DNA from: Desulfonatronum sp. SC1 | GTDB taxonomy: Bacteria > Desulfobacterota > Desulfovibrionia > Desulfovibrionales > Desulfonatronaceae | DNA length: 64,000 nt | NCBI RefSeq assembly: GCF_003046795.1 | Contig: NZ_PZKN01000009.1 | Span: 1 to 64,000, forward strand | Direction: 5' to 3' | Shown here: piece after piece, positions 9,202 to 17,160 of the stretch | Layout: each line of letters begins with the position of its first letter | Position numbering within the stretch: position 1 is the first letter of the stretch | Translations under genes and position numbers: made by a program | Notes under the pieces: generated by a model | Database searches by the model: none | Seen by the model: only the letters and a program-made list of their open reading frames with translations | What the model was told of the DNA's origin: nothing

Positions 9202-10379
9202 TACATCGCCCTCAAGGCCTCGTTGGGATCCATGCGCGAGGCCATCAGGGCCGGGTAGACGCTGGCCGCCAGGCCCACCAGCACGGCCAGTCCGATGGCC
9301 AGAACGGGCAGCAGCGGATCGCCGTGGGTGGCGTGGTGCGCCAGGGATGCGTCCACCTCGCCGATGATGAACAGGGGCAACGTCAACCGCGTCACCACCA
9401 AACCCAAAAGGTAGCCAAGAGCCCCCCCCACCAGGGAGAGAATCCCGGCCTCCAAAAAAATGATCCGCATCACGTGCCCGCGACGGTAGCCGATGGCCCG
9501 GAACACGCCGATTTCTGACGCCCGCTCGCGGACGTTGCCCATCATGGAGACCAGGACCATCAAGCCGGAAACCACGATGACCACGCCGCAGACGCCGTAG
9601 GCGAACTTCTCAAAGTGATCCATGGCCTGCATCCGGCTTTCCACCACCTGCTGGATGGCCATGACCTGGGTGTTCGGCAGGGCCATGGAGATGTGCTCCA
9701 CCATTTCCTCGATGGGACAGCCGTGACACAGGGCCGCCACTTCGGCCATGGACACCAGCCCCTCCTTGTCCAGAATGCGCTGGGCCGTGCGCAGCGGGGT
9801 GAACAGCAGGTGATCGTCCTGGGATCCGGACGGTTCAAGGACCCCGGAGACCGTCAGTTCGTCCGCCTCCACTCGCAGGACATCGCCGGGACCGAGGGAC
9901 AGGAGGCGGGCCGCTTCCGCTCCCAGCAGGATCTGGTTTTCGAGATCGGGAACCGTTCCCATGACGCGCCACCACGGCTTGAGTACCGCCGCGGCGGTGA
10001 AGTCCAGACCGGCCAACAGCACGTTGTGCCCTTGGGCCTGAACCACGCCCAGGACCACCGGCCCCAGGGCGGCGATATTCTGGCTGTAGGGAATGGTATA
10101 AACCTGTTGCAGCTCGTCCTCGTGGATCTTGCGCACGTCAAAGGACACGCCGCCCAGGGATATCCCGCCGTAACTCAGGGCCAGACTGTCGCTTTGCGGC
10201 AGGATGACGATGTTCGCCCCGTATTGCTCCAGTTGAAGCAGCATGTTCGCCGAGACGGCCTGACGCAAACCGAGCAGGGCGACCACCGTAGCCACGGCGA
10301 TGAGCAGTCCGGTGAGCACGAAGGCGGCCTTGGCCTTTCTGCGCTTGATATTAGCGAAGGCGATGGAGTTGAGGTTCAT
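9201..10379 (-). CDS. ABC transporter permease, FtsX family
   Basis: Permease of 392 residues with the MacB layout: N-terminal membrane segment (about 18-38), a large extracytoplasmic domain (about 45-265), then three membrane segments forming the FtsX core (VCGVVIVVSGLMVLVSMMGN, the conserved RASEIGVFRAIGYRRGHVM loop, and two C-terminal helices ending before DPNEALRAM). The start overlaps the DUF2318 stop in an ATGA. It should pair with the ATPase at 8328-9029. An internal CHGCP in the periplasmic domain could bind metal or form a disulfide. Confidence 0.86.
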   Translation of the reverse strand: MNLNSIAFANIKRRKAKAAFVLTGLLIAVATVVALLGLRQAVSANMLLQLEQYGANIVILPQSDSLALSYGGISLGGVSFDVRKIHEDELQQVYTIPYSQNIAALGPVVLGVVQAQGHNVLLAGLDFTAAAVLKPWWRVMGTVPDLENQILLGAEAARLLSLGPGDVLRVEADELTVSGVLEPSGSQDDHLLFTPLRTAQRILDKEGLVSMAEVAALCHGCPIEEMVEHISMALPNTQVMAIQQVVESRMQAMDHFEKFAYGVCGVVIVVSGLMVLVSMMGNVRERASEIGVFRAIGYRRGHVMRIIFLEAGILSLVGGALGYLLGLVVTRLTLPLFIIGEVDASLAHHATHGDPLLPVLAIGLAVLVGLAASVYPALMASRMDPNEALRAM

Positions 10380-10966
10380 CCGCGTCCGCTCCCTGGTCCG
10401 AAGTCGAAATACCTCCGACCTTCCAGCACGTCCCCGGCCCGGATGACCAGATCGCCCTCACGCGCCTGGCTGGCCAGGGGCGTGGGATTGCAGCCCCCGC
10501 GGACCTCCCCGATAATCCGGGACGGGAAGCGCATGCCGCAGTTGCGGCAGATCATCACGTCGCCATCCTGGACATAGCCCATGTCGGCCTGCCAGCAGAC
10601 GTCGCAGGCGTCAAAAGCCGTGCGGATCATGCCGTCCGGGGTTCGCAGGACGAAATACCTGATGCCCACCCCGTCCTCCGTGCGCAGCACGAAATGCCTA
10701 GCCTGGCCGTCGGCGAACAGAGCCACGGAATGGACCAGGTCTCCGTTGACCGGCGTGACGAAAGTTGCCTCGGCGTTTGTGTCCTTTGGTCCGGAATGGG
10801 TGAACAGCAAGAGCAGAATCACCCCCGCGATCAGGATGCAGGCACCGAGCAGAATTTTTCGCGATGCCGGACTTCTTGATCCGGCCGACGACGAGCCCAA
10901 CACCGAGGCCTTTTTGGCGGAGAGGCTTTGTTTTGATGAGGATTGATTGGGGGTATCTGACGTCAT
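10376..10966 (-). CDS. DUF2318 domain protein (membrane-anchored, CxxC motifs)
   Basis: Protein of 196 residues: a cytoplasmic Ser/Lys-rich tail, one membrane segment at about 42-60 (ILLGACILIAGVILLLLF), then an extracytoplasmic DUF2318 domain carrying CDVC, CRNC and a third Cys in GGCNP. These cysteines suggest metal or redox binding. The gene leads the permease-ATPase operon, preceded by GGAGG. DUF2318 proteins in Campylobacter and relatives sit with P19, FTR1, two FtsX permeases, an ATPase and thioredoxins; here only the DUF2318, permease and ATPase parts are present. The family call is firm, the function inferred. Confidence 0.8.
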   Translation of the reverse strand: MTSDTPNQSSSKQSLSAKKASVLGSSSAGSRSPASRKILLGACILIAGVILLLLFTHSGPKDTNAEATFVTPVNGDLVHSVALFADGQARHFVLRTEDGVGIRYFVLRTPDGMIRTAFDACDVCWQADMGYVQDGDVMICRNCGMRFPSRIIGEVRGGCNPTPLASQAREGDLVIRAGDVLEGRRYFDFGPGSGRG

Positions 10967-11315
10967 GGGACCTCCGAAGATGCTCGCGGATAAAGTTCAA
11001 CTCGAATTCGGATAAAGAAGGTAAGGATTAGGCTTTGCGTTGGCAAGTCGAACAGTCCTACTGGACCACATATATCTTGGTAGCAAACCATTGATTGACC
11101 AATTATCAACAGCTTCCGCCCTCCACTTCGTATTGCCCCGTGCTACTTGTTCACGAAATCACAATCTCACCATCAAAAGCTGATTTTCCAGCTGATATTC
11201 TTGACAGCAAGCCCGTTGATAACATAGGAAGCATCCACCTTGTTCCAAAATGTGCAAAGTTGTCCTTGCAACGCAACCGTTCCTCTTTTTCAACCGGGTG
11301 TTTCCATTTAGCACA
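10967..11315. other. Divergent intergenic region before the Mrp operon
   Basis: About 350 bases between the DUF2318 gene and mrpE, more AT-rich than its surroundings, and expected to carry promoters in both directions. I could not identify a convincing Fur box or promoter pair. A plus-strand frame at 11095-11319 has no ribosome-binding site or recognisable similarity and is not called. Confidence 0.4.
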
Positions 11316-11891
11316 ATGAACAACACATCCTTCTGGCTACGCCACCGCGGCCTGATCCTCCAGATCCTGCTCCTGTCGGCCATCTGGCTGATTCTCAGCG
11401 GCAGAACCGACGTCATCTACCTGTTTTGGGGAGCCATCTCCGTCGCCTTCGTCATCTGGCTCAGCGGCAGGCTCAACTCCATCCCCCTGGCCAAGGACGA
11501 ACCCTGCGGCTCGACCCGGATCATCATCCCCAGGCTGATCGTCTACCTGTTCTGGCTGGTCTGGCAGATCATCAAGTCCGGGGTCTACGTGGCCTACGTG
11601 GTCCTGCATCCCAAGATGCCCATCGAACCAATGATCGTCCGTTTCACCTCAAAGCAGCCCAACGTTCTGGCCCGGGTCATCCTTGGCAACTCCATCACCC
11701 TGACCCCGGGCACCTTGACCCTGGACATTGACGACAATCTGTTCACGGTCCACGCCTTGACCCGGGACACCGAGGAGGATCTGGTCAGTGGCGACATGGA
11801 AGCCAGGGTGGCCCGGCTGTATATGCGGGAGTGTGAGAGTGAGGACATGTGCTGTGATATTGAACTGATCACTTCCGGACGGGGGAGATAG
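11316..11891 (+). CDS. Mrp/Mbh-type antiporter subunit E
   Basis: MnhE/MrpE family membrane protein of about 191 residues (MbhA equivalent). Helical N-terminal half (LILQILLLSAIWLILSG, LFWGAISVAFVIWLSG, LIVYLFWLVWQIIKSGVYVAYVVL) and a cytoplasmic domain with the family hallmark LGNSITLTPGTLTLDID. The ATG at 11316 (MNNTSFW) is preferred because the family starts close to this point; an upstream ATG at 11250 would add 22 residues. First gene of an 11-gene operon; its stop abuts the next start. Confidence 0.88.
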   Translation: MNNTSFWLRHRGLILQILLLSAIWLILSGRTDVIYLFWGAISVAFVIWLSGRLNSIPLAKDEPCGSTRIIIPRLIVYLFWLVWQIIKSGVYVAYVVLHPKMPIEPMIVRFTSKQPNVLARVILGNSITLTPGTLTLDIDDNLFTVHALTRDTEEDLVSGDMEARVARLYMRECESEDMCCDIELITSGRGR

Positions 11892-12164
11892 ATGCAGACC
11901 TTTTTCATCACCATCGCCTTGGTTCTGTGCATTGCCCTGCTGATCCCGTTTTATCGGGTCTACAAGGGGCCGACGGTCTTCGACCGCCTGCTGGGATCCG
12001 CCGCTGTCGGAGCGAAGATCCTGACCCTGATCCTGCTCTTCGGCCTGATGTTCGATCGCCTGGACATGTTCATCGACATCTCACTGGGCTACGCCATCCT
12101 GAACTTCGTCGGCGTGATTGCCATGGCCAAATATTTTCGTTCCAGCGCGAGGGCCACGAAATGA
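11892..12164 (+). CDS. Mrp/Mbh-type antiporter subunit F
   Basis: Small membrane protein of 90 residues with three helices and the MrpF motif YRVYKGPTVFDRLLGSAAVGAK (read as YRVYKGPTVFDRL then GSAAVG). Its stop overlaps the start of the next gene by four bases (ATGA). In Mrp and Mbh complexes the E-F-G trio is thought to form the sodium-translocating part of the membrane arm; that is family knowledge. Confidence 0.88.
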   Translation: MQTFFITIALVLCIALLIPFYRVYKGPTVFDRLLGSAAVGAKILTLILLFGLMFDRLDMFIDISLGYAILNFVGVIAMAKYFRSSARATK

Positions 12165-12481
12165 CCTTTCTTCAAGATGCACTGGCCGTGATTCTCGTCC
12201 TGGGCGGAACGTTCTTCATGCTCGTGGGCAGCATAGGCATCAATCGTCTGCCGGACTTCTTCACCCGGGCCCATGCCTCCGGGAAAGTGGACACCCTGGG
12301 GATATTGATGTTTCTCACCGGCCTAGCAGTATTCGAGGGATTCACCCTGAACGCGGCCAAACTCCTGCTGATCATCGTCTTCGTGGCCTTTACCAGCCCC
12401 GTCGCCGCCCACGCCCTGGCCCGCCGCGCCCTGCTCTACGGCATGAAGCCTTGGTACGGAAACCCTAAGAACGAGGGTTGA
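12161..12481 (+). CDS. Mrp/Mbh-type antiporter subunit G
   Basis: MnhG-family protein of 106 residues with three membrane helices and the motif IGINRLPDFFTRAHASGKVDT, split here as IGINRLPDFF and TRAHASGK. It starts at an ATG that overlaps the subunit F stop. Third member of the E-F-G block; the next gene begins after three bases. Confidence 0.88.
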   Translation: MTFLQDALAVILVLGGTFFMLVGSIGINRLPDFFTRAHASGKVDTLGILMFLTGLAVFEGFTLNAAKLLLIIVFVAFTSPVAAHALARRALLYGMKPWYGNPKNEG

Positions 12482-12484
12482 TCC

Positions 12485-12730
12485 ATGCATTGGATGATAG
12501 AATTCCTTCTTTTCGTAATCCTGATTGTTTCCGCGGTCGTCGGCCTCTCGGTTCGCAACTTGCTGGCCGCGGCGGTCATCTTGACCATCTTCAGCTTTCT
12601 CACCGCGGCGATCATGGTTTCCCTGGGGGCCATCGATGTAGCCTTCACCGAGGCCGTGGTCGGCGCGGGTGCCGTGGGTGTGTTCAGCATTGTCGCCATC
12701 CTCATGACATCAAGGAAGAGTCGAGATTGA
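12485..12730 (+). CDS. MbhD-like subunit (DUF4040, MrpA C-terminal homologue)
   Basis: An 81-residue protein of three membrane helices with the DUF4040 pattern (NLLAAAVILTIFSFL, GAIDVAFTEAVVGAGAVG). In Bacillus Mrp this segment is the C-terminal part of the fused giant subunit MrpA; in archaeal Mbh complexes it is the separate subunit MbhD. Here it is separate, so the operon follows the Mbh plan. Confidence 0.83.
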   Translation: MHWMIEFLLFVILIVSAVVGLSVRNLLAAAVILTIFSFLTAAIMVSLGAIDVAFTEAVVGAGAVGVFSIVAILMTSRKSRD

Positions 12731-13029
12731 AAACACTTCAATATTTCCTCCTTCTGGCTTTTCTGGGCATTTTGGTCATCGCGGTCACAAGCCTGCCGCC
12801 ACGGGGCGACGTCACCGCTCCGGTGCATCAGCACGTCAACCCCGCGGGCACTCTGGTTGCTGGAACCTACTTCATCCAGCATGCCTATGAAGACACCAAA
12901 ACCCCGAACATGGTCACGGTCATCCTCGCCGACTACCGAGCATTTGATACCATGGGCGAGGTCATCGTCGTCTTTGCCGGCGGGATCGCCTGCTTCTTCA
13001 TTCTGAACGTCCGACGGAGGAAGCCATGA
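12727..13029 (+). CDS. MbhE-like subunit (MrpA C-terminal homologue)
   Basis: About 100 residues: an N-terminal helix, a loop with VNPAGTLVAGTYFIQHAYEDTKTPN (read as PAGTLVAGTYF and EDTKTPNMVTVILADYRAFDT), and a second helix. This is the MbhE/MrpA-tail family. I chose the TTG at 12727, which overlaps the previous stop (TTGA) and has AAGGAAG about eight bases upstream; there is no ATG at a sensible place. Its own stop overlaps the next start. Confidence 0.8.
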   Translation: MKTLQYFLLLAFLGILVIAVTSLPPRGDVTAPVHQHVNPAGTLVAGTYFIQHAYEDTKTPNMVTVILADYRAFDTMGEVIVVFAGGIACFFILNVRRRKP

Positions 13030-13496
13030 GCAGCGGAAACGTGGAATTGTGCCGCAAGGAAGCGGCCATGATGGCACCCACCGAGAGCCCTATCATCCAC
13101 TTGGCCAGCCGGGGCATCTCCCCCGTTATTCTGCTCATCGGCCTCTACGTTTTTTTTCACGGCCACTACAGTCCCGGAGGCGGCTTTCAAGGCGGCGTGC
13201 TTCTGGCCGCGGCGATCTTGCTGCTGCGTTTAAGCCTGGGAACCTCCCTGTCCCAGCCGATCATGCCCTCCTGGATTACCCTGCGGCTCAGCGCCCTGGG
13301 GGCGTTGATCTTCGCGGGGATCGGCCTGGTGGCCGTTCTTTTCGGAGGCAACTTTCTGGACTACCACTTTCTCCCAATGCCGTGGCTCGATCCCGCCTAC
13401 CTGCGCTACTACGGCATTCTGATGATCGAGGTAGGAGTAACCATAACCGTCATGACAACGCTCGTCTCCATCTACGACGACCTGTTAGGATGTTGA
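13026..13496 (+). CDS. Mrp/Mbh-type antiporter subunit B (MnhB domain)
   Basis: Membrane protein of 156 residues with four helices and the diagnostic MnhB motif FFHGHYSPGGGFQGGVLLAA. The start overlaps the previous gene in an ATGA. Equivalent to MbhF. The N-terminus carries an extra polar stretch of about 17 residues, so a second ATG (MMAPTESP, near 13068) is an alternative start. Confidence 0.87.
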   Translation: MSSGNVELCRKEAAMMAPTESPIIHLASRGISPVILLIGLYVFFHGHYSPGGGFQGGVLLAAAILLLRLSLGTSLSQPIMPSWITLRLSALGALIFAGIGLVAVLFGGNFLDYHFLPMPWLDPAYLRYYGILMIEVGVTITVMTTLVSIYDDLLGC

Positions 13497-13498
13497 CC

Positions 13499-13867
13499 AT
13501 GATCGAATTCATCCAAGGCTATTACGCGTACATCTTTCTGGCCGCTACGTTCACCATCGGACTTTACGGGATGATGATGAAGCAGAACCTGATGAAAAAA
13601 GTCCTGGGCATGTCCGTGGTTGCGGCCTGTACGATCTTGTTCTGGATTGTCAGCGCTTACAAAGATGGCGCTGGCGTGACCGTGCTGGACAAACGCTACG
13701 GCGTGGAGAACCCGGAACTCTACCTCAACCCGCTCCCCCACACCCTGATGCTCACCGCCATCGTCGTGGCCGTTGTCACCCTGGGCGTGGCCTTGGCCTT
13801 GCTCATCGGCATCTACCGGGAATTCAAAACCCTTGACGAACCAACCCTCCTGGAGCGGATGAAATGA
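13499..13867 (+). CDS. Mrp/Mbh-type antiporter subunit C (NuoK-like)
   Basis: NuoK/MrpC-family protein of about 122 residues with three membrane helices (YAYIFLAATFTIGLYGMMM, VLGMSVVAACTILFWIV, LMLTAIVVAVVTLGVALAL). Relative to classical MrpC the loop after helix 2 (about 60-88, DKRYGVENPELYLNPLPH) is long. The ATG at 13499 (MIEF) follows GGA by eight bases; an ATG nine bases earlier is possible. The stop overlaps the next start. Confidence 0.84.
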   Translation: MIEFIQGYYAYIFLAATFTIGLYGMMMKQNLMKKVLGMSVVAACTILFWIVSAYKDGAGVTVLDKRYGVENPELYLNPLPHTLMLTAIVVAVVTLGVALALLIGIYREFKTLDEPTLLERMK

Positions 13868-15363
13868 TCAGCTCCCAAGCTCCCGTCCTCATCCCGATCA
13901 CGTTCCTCTTCGCGGCCATGCTCATCCCCCTGGTGGGGGCCGTGCATCGCGCCGCCGCGCACCTGACCGCGGTTCTGGGATCAGCCTTGGCCCTGTATTT
14001 CTCCGTGGTCGGCATGCAGGCCACCCTGGCCCAGGGCCGGATCAGCTACCACATAGCTGGCTGGATGCCCCCCATCGGGATCGAATTCGTCCTGGATCCG
14101 CTCTCCGCCTTTATTTGCGCCCTGCTTTGCGGAATCACCTTCATCGTGATGGTCTTCGGCAAACGCAGCGTGGAATACGAAATCCCCCAGAAAGAGATCG
14201 CCTTTTACAGCCTCTCCATGCTGCTTCTGGGAGGCCTGGCCGGAATGGTGATGACCGGCGATCTTTTCAACCTGTACGTCTTCCTGGAGATCGGGGCCCT
14301 GGCCGGATACGCCCTGGTCGCCATCGGCGACAAGCGGGCCGTGGTCTCGGCCTTCCGCTACCTGGTCATGGGCACCGTGGGCGCGACCTTCTATCTGTTG
14401 GGAGTGGCTCTGATTTTCATCAGCACCGGCACCCTGAACATGGCGGACATCGCCCAGTTGATGCCCCTTGTCCATGACTCTCCAGCGGTGATCGTCGGTC
14501 TGGTGCTCATCGTCCTGGGCACGGCCCTGAAGATGGCCCTGTTTCCGATGCACGCCTGGCTGCCCGACGCATACACCCATGCCTCCACCACGGCCACGGC
14601 CCTGATCGCGCCCATCGGCACCAAGGTTTCCGCCTATGTCCTGTTCCGGGTTCTGTTCTTCGTGGTGGACCCGGACCACCTGCGCACCGAGATGTTGAAC
14701 CTCCTTCAAGTCATCGGATACCTGGGCGCGGCTGGCATCATCTGGGGCTCGATCATGGCCATCTGCCAGTCGGAACTGAAGCGGATGCTGGCCTACAGCA
14801 GTGTGGCCCAGGTCGGCTACATCGCCGTGGGTATCGCCCTGGCCTCGCCCCTGGGATTCATCGGCGCCATCCTCCACGCCCTGAACCACGCGGTGATGAA
14901 ATGCTGCCTCTTTTTGGTCAGCGGCAACATGCGCATGCGTCTCGGCCACAGCTCAATCCCCCAGATGAACAACGGCCTGCGCAAGTCCATGCCCTGGACG
15001 TCCGCGGCCTTTACCCTGGCCGCCATCTCCATGATCGGCCTGCCGCCAACGGCCGGCTTCTTCGGAAAGTGGTATCTGGCCCTGGGCGCCATCGAGCAGT
15101 CTCATTGGATCTTCCTGACGGCCCTGTTGATCAGCACCATTCTTAACGTCGCCTACTTTTTCCGGGTGATGGAGCGAATGTACCTCAAACCGCAGGAACC
15201 CGGGGCCGTGGATTACAGCGAGCAGACCGTCGCCCGTAACGAAGCCCCGGCGTCCATGCTCATCCCGACCCTCTTTCTGGCCATCAGTCTCCTGGTGCTC
15301 GGCTTCGCCAACGCCTGGATCGTCTCCAACCTCATCGTGCCCATGATCCCCGGCTGGCTCTAA
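13864..15363 (+). CDS. MrpD-type proton/cation antiporter subunit 1
   Basis: A 499-residue member of the NuoL/M/N-MrpD superfamily with about 14 helices. The conserved core is present: FLEIGALAGYALVA with the key glutamate in helix 5, ALKMALFPMHAWLPDAYTHA with the central lysine, and LKRMLAYSSVAQVGY. These residues form the proton channel in complex I-related transporters. It starts in an ATGA overlap. It is the MbhH equivalent and the first of three antiporter-like subunits in the operon. Confidence 0.9.
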   Translation: MISSQAPVLIPITFLFAAMLIPLVGAVHRAAAHLTAVLGSALALYFSVVGMQATLAQGRISYHIAGWMPPIGIEFVLDPLSAFICALLCGITFIVMVFGKRSVEYEIPQKEIAFYSLSMLLLGGLAGMVMTGDLFNLYVFLEIGALAGYALVAIGDKRAVVSAFRYLVMGTVGATFYLLGVALIFISTGTLNMADIAQLMPLVHDSPAVIVGLVLIVLGTALKMALFPMHAWLPDAYTHASTTATALIAPIGTKVSAYVLFRVLFFVVDPDHLRTEMLNLLQVIGYLGAAGIIWGSIMAICQSELKRMLAYSSVAQVGYIAVGIALASPLGFIGAILHALNHAVMKCCLFLVSGNMRMRLGHSSIPQMNNGLRKSMPWTSAAFTLAAISMIGLPPTAGFFGKWYLALGAIEQSHWIFLTALLISTILNVAYFFRVMERMYLKPQEPGAVDYSEQTVARNEAPASMLIPTLFLAISLLVLGFANAWIVSNLIVPMIPGWL

Positions 15364-15376
15364 GGGACTAAAACCA

Positions 15377-16912
15377 ATGCACGAAATCGTCACCTATACG
15401 TCCTCGGTTCCCTTCCTGGCGGTCCTGGTTTCCCTGGCGGCGGTCCCGCTGATCTACGCCAGCAGCAACCGCCCGAACATGCGCGAGTTCTGGACCTTGG
15501 CCGCGGCGTTCATCAAGTTCCCGTTGGTTCTGTCCCTGCTGCCCGGCGTCATGGCTGGGGAAGTGGCGGAATTCACCATAGTCCAGATCTCTGCTTCTCC
15601 GGACATCGCCCTGAAGCTGCGGGCCGACGGCGTGGGCATGCTCTTCGCCGTGGTCGCCTCGGGCTTGTGGATTCTGACCTCGTTCTACTCCATCGGCTAT
15701 ATGCGCGGGGCCAACGAGAAAAAGCAGACCCGCTACTTCGCCAGCTTCGCTGTCTGCCTCTCGGCCACCATCGGCATCGCCTTTTCGGCCAACCTGCTCA
15801 CCTTTTTGATCTTCTACGAAATTCTGTCCCTGGCCACCTATCCCCTTGTTATCCACAAGGAGAACCAGGAGGCCATGCGTTCCGGCCGCCAGTACCTGCT
15901 CTACGCCATGTCCGCCGGCGTGTTGCTTATCGCTGCCATCGGAATCACCTACTCCATCGCTGGCACGCTGGACTTCAACCCCGGCGGAATCTTCGGCGGG
16001 ATCGTGCTCGACCCCGTGCTGATCAAAGTTGTCTTCATTCTGTTCATCGCCGGTGTCGGCGTGAAGGCCGGCATCATGCCGCTCCAGAGTTGGCTGCCCG
16101 CGGCCATGGTCGCCCCGACTCCGGTCTCCGCCCTGCTCCATGCGGTGGCCGTGGTCAAGGCCGGGGTCTTCGGCGTGATCCGGGTCGTGGGGTTCATTTT
16201 CGGGCCGGAAGTCATGCAAGAATTCAGTCTGAACCTGATCCTGGCCACCTTTTCAGGGGCCACGGTGATCCTGGCCTCCCTGATCGCCCTGAACCAGGAC
16301 GACTTGAAGCGCCGACTTGCCTACTCCACTGTGGGGCACCTCTCCTACATCGTCCTTGGCGTGGCTCTGCTCACTCCCGAAGGCTTCACCGGCGGACTGT
16401 TGCATCTCTCCAACCACGCCACGACCAAGATCTGCCTCTTTTTCTGCGCCGGGGCGATCTACGTCAATCTGCACAAAACCAAGATTTCTCAGTTGGACGG
16501 CATCGGCAGGGTAATGCCCTGGACCATGGGGGCCTTCACCATCGGTGCCCTGGGCCTCGCCGGGGTTCCGCCCATCAACGCCTTCGTCAGCAAATGGTTT
16601 CTCTGTCAGGGAGCCATGGCCGCGGACCAGACCATCATCCTGGGCATCTTCCTGCTCAGCGGTCTGCTCAACGCCGCCTACTTCTTCCCCATCGTCCAGC
16701 GGGCCTTTTTCCGCCCCGGCGGCAAGGACCTGGAAAAGCACGGTGAGGCTTCGCCTTTCATGGTCGTGCCCATCTGCATCGTGGCCACTTTGTCCGTCCT
16801 GCTGGGCCTACAACCCAATCTGTTCCTTAACCTGTATGACCTGGCGGCGGGCATCTCGCAAAGCGTCTTCCATCTGCCCGCTGTCTTCATCGCTTCGGGA
16901 GTCTGGCCATGA
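15377..16912 (+). CDS. MrpD-type proton/cation antiporter subunit 2
   Basis: Second antiporter-like subunit, 511 residues, about 14 helices. Core features: YEILSLATYPLVIHKEN with the helix-5 glutamate, GVKAGIMPLQSWLPAAMVAPTP, LLHAVAVVKAGVFG with the channel lysine, and LKRRLAYSTVGHLSY. It differs clearly from subunit 1, so it is an old paralogue and not a recent copy. The stop overlaps the following small gene (ATGA). Confidence 0.9.
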   Translation: MHEIVTYTSSVPFLAVLVSLAAVPLIYASSNRPNMREFWTLAAAFIKFPLVLSLLPGVMAGEVAEFTIVQISASPDIALKLRADGVGMLFAVVASGLWILTSFYSIGYMRGANEKKQTRYFASFAVCLSATIGIAFSANLLTFLIFYEILSLATYPLVIHKENQEAMRSGRQYLLYAMSAGVLLIAAIGITYSIAGTLDFNPGGIFGGIVLDPVLIKVVFILFIAGVGVKAGIMPLQSWLPAAMVAPTPVSALLHAVAVVKAGVFGVIRVVGFIFGPEVMQEFSLNLILATFSGATVILASLIALNQDDLKRRLAYSTVGHLSYIVLGVALLTPEGFTGGLLHLSNHATTKICLFFCAGAIYVNLHKTKISQLDGIGRVMPWTMGAFTIGALGLAGVPPINAFVSKWFLCQGAMAADQTIILGIFLLSGLLNAAYFFPIVQRAFFRPGGKDLEKHGEASPFMVVPICIVATLSVLLGLQPNLFLNLYDLAAGISQSVFHLPAVFIASGVWP

Positions 16913-17160
16913 AACAATGGCACTGGATCGTTCTTATCGGCCTCACCTTGCTTTCGGTCATCGGCCAATTCATTGAGCACCATTACTGGTGGGAAGCCAT
17001 CCCCGGCTTTTTTGCCGTGTTCGGATTTATCGGCAGCTTCGTGCTGATCTTCGTCGCCAAGTTCTGCGCGAACCTGTTCATCGCCCAGAAGCCGAACTAC
17101 TACGACGCTCTTCAGCAAGACCAAGATACCGATCAGGAAGTAAACACCAATGCCCATTGA
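16909..17160 (+). CDS. Small two-helix membrane protein in the antiporter operon
   Basis: An 83-residue protein with two predicted helices (WIVLIGLTLLSVIGQFI and IPGFFAVFGFIGSFVLIFV) and a polar, acidic C-terminal tail. It overlaps both neighbours (ATGA at the start, shared bases with the next gene), so it is certainly cotranscribed and probably an accessory subunit. I do not recognise the family with confidence. Confidence 0.75.
   Translation: MKQWHWIVLIGLTLLSVIGQFIEHHYWWEAIPGFFAVFGFIGSFVLIFVAKFCANLFIAQKPNYYDALQQDQDTDQEVNTNAH

Noticed and set aside
11095-11319. Plus-strand frame of 74 codons before mrpE
   Set aside because: No ribosome-binding site, no similarity, AT-rich intergenic composition.
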